Of a stretch of 5,278 nucleotides of DNA, positions 1 through 5,278 are shown one piece after another. The DNA comes from Pseudomonadota bacterium. GTDB taxonomy: Bacteria > Myxococcota > Polyangia > Polyangiales > Polyangiaceae. A program made the position numbers and the translations under genes. How positions within the stretch are numbered: the first letter of the stretch is position 1; each line of letters starts with the position of its first letter. The notes beneath the pieces were generated by a model that searched no databases, had not been told where the DNA came from, and saw only the letters and a program-made list of their open reading frames with translations. Location: positions 1 through 5,278 of the forward strand of contig JAEZYO010000164.1 of NCBI GenBank assembly GCA_023419055.1, written 5' to 3'.

Positions 1-107
1 CTACCGCCTTGAGAGTCGGGCGGTGGCGTCGAGGAGTCCGCTGAGTCGGAGCACGCGGCACAGATGAACGAGAGAGAGACCGCGACGGACCCCAGCAAAC
101 GCTTCAT
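1..107 (-). CDS. Putative lipoprotein, N-terminal fragment (gene continues beyond the left window edge)
   Basis: Reading the minus strand from an ATG at 107 gives 35 codons with no stop before the window edge. The product starts MKRLLGSVAV, continues as a hydrophobic stretch to about residue 18, and reaches ICAAC at residues 15-19, followed by a Ser/Asp/Pro-rich linker (SDSADSSTPPPDSQGG). This is the layout of a type II (lipoprotein) signal peptide: two basic residues after Met, a hydrophobic core, a lipobox-like site with Cys19 as the lipidated residue, then a flexible tether. Cys instead of Leu/Val at -3 is slightly atypical. The start at 107 is preferred over an in-frame ATG at 131 because GAGG lies 8 bases upstream and because the longer form would put acidic residues and Trp before the signal. 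Ser at +2 suggests outer-membrane retention by general lipoprotein sorting rules. The mature domain is outside the window, so no function can be given. Confidence 0.72.
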   Translation of the reverse strand, partial: MKRLLGSVAVSLSFICAACSDSADSSTPPPDSQGG

Positions 108-115
108 GAACCAAA

Positions 116-119
116 CCTC
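116..119 (-). promoter_or_regulatory. Ribosome binding site of the left-end lipoprotein gene
   Basis: On the minus strand the sequence reads GAGG with 8 bases to the ATG at 107, a normal Shine-Dalgarno match and spacing. It supports the start at 107 over the in-frame ATG at 131. Confidence 0.55.
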
Positions 120-307
120 AGAGTCGACCATGGTGCCGTAAGAGTGCCCCGTGCCCGATCGGATCAGGCAGGAGCCTCAAACCATCTTCCAGCGGCCGAG
201 CACGACAAGTGTGGGTCCATCTGGCGAACCAACGGATCAGTAGGAAGCAGGAAGAAGTTTCGTGACCACACCGCGTTTGCTAGAACATTCCGTTCGAGCT
301 CCAGAGT

Positions 308-619
308 TTAGTTCGGCTCTTTTCCTTTCGAATGGGAGCCTGAAGCGCAGAGGTCGGCAAACCCAGTCGCAGGGGAGTGGTAGCTTGCGTGCGTCGATGG
401 TCGCAGCAGTTCGATGAAGGCGGCGCGCTCACGGCGTGTTCCCGCCGGAGCCAGGGCGACGACAGTGACGCTGCGAATAGCGCGAATGACGGCTGGGGCG
501 TCGAGCAGATCGTCGAGCGTGTTCTTGGCCTCGCTGGGTTTCGCGGGCAGAGCCGCGAGGGAGGTGGCAAGCTCGGCGGCGACGTTCGAAATTGAGGCGA
601 ACCAACTGCTCTGCGTCAC
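308..619 (-). CDS. Possible small hypothetical protein, about 103 residues
   Basis: A minus-strand frame ends at the TAA at 308-310 and stays open upstream to a GTG at 769. From about 600 down to 400 its codons end mostly in G or C, as in the certain genes here, and the translation is protein-like: NVAAELATSL, then LDDLLDAPAVIRAIRS, a short hydrophobic VTVVALAPAG, and RRERAAFIELLR. Between 769 and about 620 the third-position bias fades and the frame overlaps inverted repeats. The start is therefore set at an internal GTG (619), giving MTQSSWFASI. No clear Shine-Dalgarno precedes it. No family is recognised and no signal peptide is evident. It could be a real small gene, the remnant of a larger one, or a chance frame in GC-rich DNA. 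A plus-strand frame over 377-595 is the main competitor, but its translation is less convincing. Confidence is low. Confidence 0.27.
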   Translation of the reverse strand: MTQSSWFASISNVAAELATSLAALPAKPSEAKNTLDDLLDAPAVIRAIRSVTVVALAPAGTRRERAAFIELLRPSTHASYHSPATGFADLCASGSHSKGKEPN

Positions 620-659
620 CGCGCACGTAGATACGCCGCCGCGGTCCTGTCGATCGCCA

Positions 660-685
660 ATCGACCTGGTTCGAACAAGATCGAT
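660..685. repeat. 26-bp imperfect palindrome centred on GTTCGAAC
   Basis: The perfect 8-bp palindrome GTTCGAAC (669-676) is extended on both sides so that 11 of 13 base pairs match: ATCGA/TCGAT outermost, then CT/AG, then the core. A second small hairpin, GTCGAT (649-654) with ATCGAC (660-665) and a 5-base loop, shares its left arm, so the two foldings exclude each other. The symmetry fits a dimeric-regulator operator or an RNA hairpin. Which gene it would serve is unknown. Confidence 0.5.
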
Positions 686-720
686 CGACTCGACCTTTCG
701 TGCCTCTAAGTCAGGTCCGC

Positions 721-758
721 ATTCCATGCAGGTGTGACAGGCGGGCTGCGCATGGAAT
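721..758. repeat. 9-bp perfect inverted repeat with 20-base spacer
   Basis: ATTCCATGC (721-729) is exactly reverse-complemented by GCATGGAAT (750-758). The spacer does not extend the stem and there is no T-run after it, so it is not a standard terminator. It may be a protein-binding dyad or a stem in a transcript. The half CCATGCAG (724-731) recurs directly at 814-821. Confidence 0.45.
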
Positions 759-840
759 TGATGTCGCACCTACGCCCGCCGGCCCAGGTCCCACCCGCCG
801 GGTGAGCGCAACGCCATGCAGATCCCGCCGCGCGGGTCCA

Positions 841-883
841 CCAATTCGGGCGCCTTATCGCGCCAAATTGGCTTTCGAATTGG
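841..883. repeat. Nested inverted repeats in the kinase gene leader
   Basis: CCAATTCG (841-848) pairs perfectly with CGAATTGG (876-883). Inside it, GGCGC (849-853) pairs with GCGCC (860-864) around a 6-base loop, directly next to the outer left arm. Beyond one mismatch (840/884) the outer stem gains two more G-C pairs (838-839 with 885-886). The element ends about 70 bases before the kinase start codon, so it could be a structured 5' leader or a regulator-binding site. This is inference from symmetry only. Confidence 0.45.
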
Positions 884-938
884 GGGCTAGGAGTGTTGCT
901 GGGTGCCTCCGGGCCGCCCGGAGCAAAAGCGTGCTAGC

Positions 939-942
939 GGAG
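939..942 (+). promoter_or_regulatory. Ribosome binding site of the RIO kinase gene
   Basis: GGAG lies 10 bases before the ATG at 953, a good core match at slightly long spacing. It supports this start, which also begins the conserved N-terminal region of the family. Confidence 0.55.
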
Positions 943-952
943 CGTCTGAAAA

Positions 953-2116
953 ATGCGCGTCCCGGACGAACTCAGTGCTCTCGCCGACGATGGAATCATC
1001 GACGAGGTGATCCGCCCCCTGATGAGCGGCAAAGAAGCCCAGATCTATCTGGTCGTGTCGCAAGGCCGTGAGTGCGTCGCCAAGGTTTACAAAGAAGCGC
1101 AGAACCGGAGCTTCAAGCACCGGGCCGACTACACGGAGGGTCGCAAGGTCCGAAACTCGCGAGATCAGCGCGCGATGGCCAAGCGCTCCAAATACGGTCG
1201 AGCCCAGGACGAGGCGTTCTGGCGTTCCACCGAGGTCGACACGATCTATCGCCTGCAGAGCGCAGGCGTGCGAGTGCCGACTCCGTACCATTTCCTCGAC
1301 GGGGTCCTCGTCATGGAGTTCGTCACGGACGGAGAGGGCTCGCCCGCGCCACGCCTCGGCGACGTGGCCTTCGAGCCGCGCGAAGCCACGGCGATCTATC
1401 AGTCGCTCATTCAAGAGGTCGTCCGCATGCTGTGCGCCGGCGTCGTTCACGGTGACTTGTCGGAGTTCAACGTGCTTCTGGGCTCACAGGGCCCGGTCGT
1501 GATCGACTTTCCGCAGGCGATTGATCCCTCCAAGAATCAGAACGCGCGCACGCTGCTTCTCCGGGACGTGGAAAACCTGCATCGCTTCCACTCGCGCTTC
1601 GTTCCAAGGGCTATAAAGCTGCCGTACGCCCAGGAGATGTGGGCCCTCTTCGAGCGAGGCCAGCTCACGCCGGATACCCGGCTGAGCGGGCGTTTCGCGA
1701 CGGCTCGAACTCGGGTCGACACCGCCTCCGTGATGGCGCTCATCGGCGACGCCAATCGAGACGAGGAGCGTCGGCGCGCCGCTCGCGGAGGCGCGCCTCT
1801 GCATCGTCCTCGCCCGCAGAGCGTGGTCGCCGAGCCAGTAGCGCGTCCGCCGGGGCCGAAAGCGCGGCGGGTGGAGATCATCGTCGAGAAGGTCAATCGG
1901 GGAGGCGCGCAGCGCGGAAGAGTCGAGTTTCGAGCCAACCCACCGAGCAACGGCAGACCGCCGTCGGCTGGTGGCACGCCGAATCGCGGCCCGCAGCCGA
2001 ATCGCGGGATTCAGATGAACGGCGCCCAGGCGAACCGGGGCGGTCAAGCCAACCGCGGTGCAGCAGTGAATCGCGGATCGCAGGCGAATCGCGGCGCGGG
2101 TAGCAAGGGAAGATAA
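953..2116 (+). CDS. RIO1-like serine protein kinase (atypical kinase) with C-terminal Asn-Arg-Gly repeat tail
   Basis: This 387-residue protein is a cytosolic atypical kinase of the RIO family, close to the bacterial RIO1-like group found in Pseudomonas and relatives. Visible landmarks are: the nucleotide loop SGKEAQIYLV (25-34); VAKVYKEA with the ATP-binding Lys44; the RIO-specific segment DYTEGRKVRNSRDQRAM (59-75); the hinge VMEFV (120-124); the catalytic loop HGDLSEFNVLL (166-176) with Asp168 and Asn173; and the metal-binding VIDFPQAID (183-191) with Asp185. LLLRDVENL and a TRLSGRF motif follow, both usual for the group. As in other RIO kinases, the canonical substrate-binding subdomains are missing. 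All catalytic residues are present, so it should bind ATP; family members act as autokinases or ATPases, and the substrate here is unknown. The catalytic part ends near residue 275. The remaining ~110 residues are an unusual Pro/Arg/Gly/Asn-rich, probably disordered extension ending in NRG repeats. Homologues I know end near 280-300 residues. A DEAD-box helicase gene begins 12 bases downstream, indicating co-transcription. Confidence 0.95.
   Translation: MRVPDELSALADDGIIDEVIRPLMSGKEAQIYLVVSQGRECVAKVYKEAQNRSFKHRADYTEGRKVRNSRDQRAMAKRSKYGRAQDEAFWRSTEVDTIYRLQSAGVRVPTPYHFLDGVLVMEFVTDGEGSPAPRLGDVAFEPREATAIYQSLIQEVVRMLCAGVVHGDLSEFNVLLGSQGPVVIDFPQAIDPSKNQNARTLLLRDVENLHRFHSRFVPRAIKLPYAQEMWALFERGQLTPDTRLSGRFATARTRVDTASVMALIGDANRDEERRRAARGGAPLHRPRPQSVVAEPVARPPGPKARRVEIIVEKVNRGGAQRGRVEFRANPPSNGRPPSAGGTPNRGPQPNRGIQMNGAQANRGGQANRGAAVNRGSQANRGAGSKGR
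1982..2095 (+). repeat. 18-bp in-frame tandem repeats coding for an NRG hexapeptide array
   Basis: Within the kinase gene, residues 344-381 contain Asn-Arg-Gly at 344, 350, 361, 367, 373 and 379, plus a degenerate Asn-Gly at 356-357. The period is six residues (18 bases), with one five-residue unit. The consensus is roughly N-R-G-x-Q-A/P. The DNA units begin with variants of AATCGCGG or AACCGGGG, so the repeat is visible in nucleotides but has diverged at synonymous positions. Such Arg-Gly-rich tails commonly bind RNA; that role here is inference. Confidence 0.8.
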
Positions 2117-2128
2117 CACCAGAGGGTC

Positions 2129-3268
2129 ATGGAACGACCGCAGTTCGTCGCCCTGGGGCTCGAGGTCGACCCGATCTTGGAGCGGGCCTTCGAGGCTGAC
2201 GGCATCACGCTGCCCACGAAGGTGCAGGAGCAGGCCATCCCCGCGATCCTCGCTGGTCGCCACGTCATCGTTCACTCGGGGACTGGCACCGGAAAGACGC
2301 TGGCCTACTTGCTGCCAATCCTGCAGCGGCTGCGCCAGCCAGGCTCGGGCCGCGTCGTGGTTTTTGCGCCAGCCACCGAGCTTGCCATGCAGACGTTGCG
2401 CGTCGCGGAGCGCTACAAGCATCCGAGCGTCAGCAGCGCTGCATTGGTCGCCACCGGCAACGTCAGGAAGCAGAAGGCCCGCGTGCAACAGAGCACTCAG
2501 CTCATCGTCGGGACTTCGGGGCGCATCCTGGAGCAGTTTGCGCAACGCAAGCTCAAGGGCGTGACCACCATCGTGCTCGACGAGCCCGACCCGATCCTGG
2601 CGGCACCGGGTGGCGACTTCCTGCGAGAAATTCTCTCGCGGCCAGAGCCGAAAGTGCAGCTCATCCTCGCGGCGGCGACGTTGGGGGCGCAGGCCCAACG
2701 CTTGGCTCGCGACTTCATGGGCGAGGCCGTGGTCCACACCGTGGTGCAGCGCGACCCGCTCAAGGAGCATATCGCGCATCAGTTCGTGCAGGTGCGGGAC
2801 GAAACCAGCAAGGACGTTCAGCTCGCGCGCTTCGTGGAAGAAAATGACTGCAAGCGGGCCATCGTGTTCGTCAACCAGCCGCACCTGATACGGCATTTGT
2901 TCCGCTACCTCAGCGAGCGAAAGCTCGAGCCGGTGACGCTCAGTCGCGATCGTTCCAAGCTCGAAGTCCAGAAAGCGCTCGCGGCGTTCACGAGTTCGAA
3001 GGCACGCCTCCTCATCAGCACCGACCAGGCGATGACGGGGATCGACATCCGTGAAGTGCCCTGGGTCCTCCACTACGAGCTACCCACCTCGGCCCTGGCC
3101 TACGTGCACCGCGCGGGGCGCACGGGTCGCGCGGGAAAGCGGGGCCGCTCAGTCGCTTTCGCCACTCGGGAACAACGCGCCACCCTGGGTCGCTTCGAGA
3201 GAGAGCTCGGCATCGTCTTCGACCCCGTGGGTGCGACGGCTGGCGCACCTCCCGCTCCTGGGCGCTGA
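2129..3268 (+). CDS. Divergent DEAD-box ATP-dependent RNA helicase (DEPD motif II), minimal core
   Basis: The 379-residue product contains both RecA-like domains of a superfamily 2 DEAD-box helicase and almost nothing else. In order: a Q motif region with Phe6 and Gln33; motif I SGTGTGKT (50-57, Lys56); motif Ia PATELA (81-86, usually PTRELA); TSGR (129-132, usually TPGR); motif II DEPD (151-154); motif III AAT (182-184, usually SAT); motif IV AIVFVNQ (244-250); motif V STDQAMTGIDI (297-307, usually with ARG); motif VI HRAGRTGR (327-334). The ATP-binding Lys, Asp151-Glu152 and the motif VI arginines are intact, so ATPase activity is likely. Several RNA-contacting positions are changed. There is no C-terminal RNA-binding extension, only a short Ala/Pro tail. 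AGAGG ends 3 bases before the ATG, which is tight; the start is favoured because the Q motif begins at residue 6 and because it lies 12 bases after the kinase stop. The likely role is RNA or ribonucleoprotein remodelling together with the kinase. Confidence 0.93.
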   Translation: MERPQFVALGLEVDPILERAFEADGITLPTKVQEQAIPAILAGRHVIVHSGTGTGKTLAYLLPILQRLRQPGSGRVVVFAPATELAMQTLRVAERYKHPSVSSAALVATGNVRKQKARVQQSTQLIVGTSGRILEQFAQRKLKGVTTIVLDEPDPILAAPGGDFLREILSRPEPKVQLILAAATLGAQAQRLARDFMGEAVVHTVVQRDPLKEHIAHQFVQVRDETSKDVQLARFVEENDCKRAIVFVNQPHLIRHLFRYLSERKLEPVTLSRDRSKLEVQKALAAFTSSKARLLISTDQAMTGIDIREVPWVLHYELPTSALAYVHRAGRTGRAGKRGRSVAFATREQRATLGRFERELGIVFDPVGATAGAPPAPGR

Positions 3269-3312
3269 GCACGCGGGCCGCGCTCGCGCTCGAAGCGGCT
3301 AACCCTCGACAT

Positions 3313-3334
3313 CACCTGAACACCCCCTCAGGTG
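3313..3334 (+). terminator. Hairpin after the helicase gene, possible terminator
   Basis: CACCTGA (3313-3319) and TCAGGTG (3328-3334) form a perfect 7-bp stem with an 8-base loop, 44 bases after the helicase stop. No T-run follows, so it is not a classical intrinsic terminator. It could assist Rho-dependent termination, protect the 3' end, or be a protein-binding dyad. Its place between two unrelated genes favours an end-of-operon role. Confidence 0.35.
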
Positions 3335-3435
3335 TCCCGGAAAGAGCGGGCGTCAGCGAAGGTTCTTTCGGTGACGGGCTCTAACGACAGTGGGCAGCCG
3401 ATGGGGCGCTCGCGTTTGCAAAGGGTGCATGTCGA

Positions 3436-5278
3436 ATGATGAAACAACGATCGTTGGGTGGGGGAGTGTGTGTGCTGCTTTCATTTCTGGTCGCCGCTTG
3501 TAGCGGTGGAGAACCGGGAGAAGGAGGAGACCCGTTGGGTGAGCTCTCTGCGGCGTTGCCGTCGGGAGTGACCGACTACACACCGACGTCGGTCGCCGAC
3601 GTGAAAGTTCAGCAGAGTACGCCGGTACCAGGGGAAGGCCCCGCCAACCTGATCGACCAGGGTTCGGAAGCGGATCGGACCAAGGTCTTCATCCTGAAGA
3701 ACAAGTCGTGGATCCAGTATCGACTGAGCGCGGCGACTATCGTCACCGATTACGACATTACGACCGGCAACGACGCTGATGAGCGCGACCCGAAGGAGTG
3801 GACGTTCGAGGGCTCGGTCGACGGCTTGCGCTGGGTGGTGCTCGACACGGTGAACCGCAGCGGCCCGTTTCTGGAGCGCAACGAGACGTACGACTTCCAG
3901 GTCCCTAGCGCGAACAGGAACGCGTACCTCTACTACCGTCTGAACATCACGGACAACAGCGACCCGCTCGACAGCGAGGGCCGCGACGACGACGACGGCC
4001 ACCTGCAGCTCTCCGGCTTCAGGGTGGGTGGGACGCGGTCGGGCACGCTGCCGGGCGAGGTCGGCACGGTGACGGGCACCGCGAGCGGCGCCGGCATCGC
4101 CCTCAGCTGGTCCGGCGTGAGCAACGCCACGGGTTACTACGTCCAGCGCAGCACCGAGGACGGCACGGGGATCATCGAGGTCGCGACCAACAGTACCGCC
4201 ACGACCTTCACCGATAACACCGTCCAGCCGAACACGATCTACGTCTACCGAGTGCAGGCGTACAATGAGAACGGTGGCACGGTGTGGCGAGGCCAGCCGT
4301 CGTCGTTCTCGAAGGGGATCCTGACCGCCGGGATTCCGAGCGCCTACAAGGACATCACGGCGCTCTCGTCGACGCCTCCCACCGACGAGTATTCGACCAC
4401 GGGTGTCGAAGGCGTCGAGAAGGTGACGGACGGCGCGATCGGCACGAAGTACCTCACGGGGCACCCAACCTCCTGGATCGTGCAGGAGACCGTGCCCGAC
4501 GCGGTGGTGAAGTACTACACCATCACGTCCGGCAACGACTATCCCCAGCGCGATCCGAAGAACTTTCGTCTCGAGGGGTGGAACTCGAGTACCGGGACTT
4601 GGATCGCGCTCGAGCAAGATTGGATCGATCAAGGCTTCCGCAGCCGGGCTCTCACGCGTACCTACCCCGTCAATAACAACACTGCTTACGGCAAGTACCG
4701 GCTCGTCGTGCTGGGCAATCATGGCTCGGACGGGCTGCAGATCGCCGAGTGGCGGCTGTTCGGCACCACCAGCGCCACGGGGAGCCAGACTGCGCCGAGC
4801 GCGCCCACCAACATCACGGTCGATGCGGTGACCAGCAACCAGCTCATCGTGCGCTGGAACGACAACGCCGGCCGGCAGAACCCGGAGACGAGCTACACGT
4901 TGGAGCAGGCTCCGGACACGAACTTCAGTGGCAACGGGGTGAAGACCTTCACCCTCGGCGCCGGGAGCAACGAGTTTCGCGCGACCTCACTCTCACCGAA
5001 CTCGCAGCAGTGCTTCCGCGTCAAGGCAAGCAACCTTCATGGCGAGACTGCGTTCGCGACACCGCAGTGCGGGACCACGCTGCCTCTCTCGGAGCCAGCC
5101 GCCGGGTTTCGAGAGGGCACCTGGTACGAGCACGACGAACGCTGGCTCAACCGCCGAGCGCTCGAGTCCGACATCGCGCTCTACGCGGACGAGTTCGTGC
5201 AGAACCCGGCGAGCGTCGACTGGTTGGCGCCCATCCTGAATGAGATCTGGAAGGAGGCCAAGAGCGCCTACGGTAGCT
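3436..5278 (+). CDS. Modular surface lipoprotein with two discoidin-like and two fibronectin type III domains (3' end outside window)
   Basis: The frame stays open from ATG 3436 to the window edge, 614 residues. MMKQRS is followed by a hydrophobic core and the lipobox LVAAC with Cys22, then a Gly/Glu-rich linker; Ser at +2 suggests an outer-membrane or surface lipoprotein. Domains, in order: a discoidin/F5-8C-like beta-sandwich (about 50-200) with TTGNDADERDPKEWTFEGS; FN3 (about 205-292) with the typical ALSWSGVSNATGYYVQRS and YVYRVQAYNENG strands; a second discoidin-like module (about 302-443) with TSGNDYPQRDPKNFRLEG and LQIAEWRLFG; a second FN3 (about 453-548); then a new segment from 549 with WYEHDERWLNRRALESD and EIWKEAKSAYGS, not recognised. 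Discoidin-like modules usually bind glycans and FN3 modules act as spacers, so an extracellular binding or degrading protein is likely, with any catalytic domain in the missing part. AAGG lies 11 bases upstream of the start, a weak site. ATG 3439 is an equally possible start. Confidence 0.9.
   Translation, partial: MMKQRSLGGGVCVLLSFLVAACSGGEPGEGGDPLGELSAALPSGVTDYTPTSVADVKVQQSTPVPGEGPANLIDQGSEADRTKVFILKNKSWIQYRLSAATIVTDYDITTGNDADERDPKEWTFEGSVDGLRWVVLDTVNRSGPFLERNETYDFQVPSANRNAYLYYRLNITDNSDPLDSEGRDDDDGHLQLSGFRVGGTRSGTLPGEVGTVTGTASGAGIALSWSGVSNATGYYVQRSTEDGTGIIEVATNSTATTFTDNTVQPNTIYVYRVQAYNENGGTVWRGQPSSFSKGILTAGIPSAYKDITALSSTPPTDEYSTTGVEGVEKVTDGAIGTKYLTGHPTSWIVQETVPDAVVKYYTITSGNDYPQRDPKNFRLEGWNSSTGTWIALEQDWIDQGFRSRALTRTYPVNNNTAYGKYRLVVLGNHGSDGLQIAEWRLFGTTSATGSQTAPSAPTNITVDAVTSNQLIVRWNDNAGRQNPETSYTLEQAPDTNFSGNGVKTFTLGAGSNEFRATSLSPNSQQCFRVKASNLHGETAFATPQCGTTLPLSEPAAGFREGTWYEHDERWLNRRALESDIALYADEFVQNPASVDWLAPILNEIWKEAKSAYGS

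Larger units (their letters stand above)
620..952. other. Non-coding interval with several inverted repeats, upstream of the kinase gene
   Basis: No convincing gene is seen here. Frames that cross it lack codon bias and have composition-driven translations rich in Arg, Pro and Ala. The interval holds at least four dyad elements (649-665, 660-685, 721-758 and 841-883). It presumably contains the promoter and leader of the kinase-helicase unit. No confident -35/-10 pair could be picked by eye. Confidence 0.5.

Noticed and set aside
280..570. Minus-strand frame of 96 codons overlapping 308-619 in another frame
   Set aside because: Ser/Pro/Arg-rich translation without third-position bias; the competing frame is more gene-like.
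661..690. tRNA-like T-loop (GGTTCGAAC)
   Set aside because: The flanking bases do not form the 5-bp T-stem and no anticodon or acceptor arms are found nearby. The motif is explained by the palindrome.
887..1450. Minus-strand frame of 187 codons opposite the kinase N-terminus
   Set aside because: Antisense to the kinase catalytic core, with no start signal and no family resemblance.
1982..2095. CRISPR-like array from the 18-bp repeats
   Set aside because: The units are contiguous, in frame and inside the kinase gene, with no unique spacers. This is a coding tandem repeat.
1484..3073. Very long minus-strand open frame (529 codons) across the kinase and helicase genes
   Set aside because: It lies antisense to two genes with clear conserved motifs. 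Its translation is His/Arg/Leu/Asp-rich without recognisable domains, as expected for the mirror frame of GC-biased codons.
3277..3299. GCCGC...GCGGC hairpin just after the helicase stop
   Set aside because: Only 5 pairs in very GC-rich DNA, which is expected by chance.
3370..3390. TCTAAC as a -10 promoter box for the modular lipoprotein gene
   Set aside because: No acceptable -35 hexamer lies 16-18 bases upstream, and the match is too weak to call.
3481..4722. Minus-strand open frame of 413 codons opposite the modular lipoprotein
   Set aside because: Its sequence is dominated by Val/Arg/Asp repeats typical of an antisense shadow, and the plus strand carries a signal peptide and four recognisable modules.

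Overview
The window comes from a high-GC bacterium. The best guess is a myxobacterium or a related deltaproteobacterial lineage. This rests on strongly G/C-biased third codon positions, two Sec/lipoprotein signal peptides with little else in common, a large modular surface lipoprotein, and a bacterial RIO1-type kinase beside a stand-alone DEAD-box helicase. The taxonomy is inference; no rRNA or marker gene is present.

Layout. The left end (1-107, minus strand) is the first 35 codons of a lipoprotein gene that runs out of the window. From 108 to 952 there is no confidently identifiable gene. A minus-strand reading frame around 308-619 has coding-like composition, and the stretch 640-890 is rich in inverted repeats. 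The centre is a tight two-gene plus-strand unit: a RIO1-like protein kinase (953-2116) with an unusual Asn-Arg-Gly repeat tail, followed 12 bases later by a compact, sequence-divergent DEAD-box RNA helicase (2129-3268). A short intergenic region with a 7-bp hairpin follows. The right third (3436 to the window end, plus strand) is the 5' part of a secreted lipoprotein with two discoidin-like modules alternating with two fibronectin type III modules, then the start of an unidentified C-terminal domain cut by the window edge.

How the genes may work together. RIO kinases and DEAD-box helicases are both known from ribosome maturation in eukaryotes and archaea, and here they sit 12 bases apart with an RNA-binding-like tail on the kinase. 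A joint role in RNA or ribonucleoprotein metabolism is a reasonable inference, but the sequence does not show the substrate. The lipoprotein after the hairpin looks like a separate transcription unit concerned with the cell surface, probably binding glycans or another extracellular polymer.
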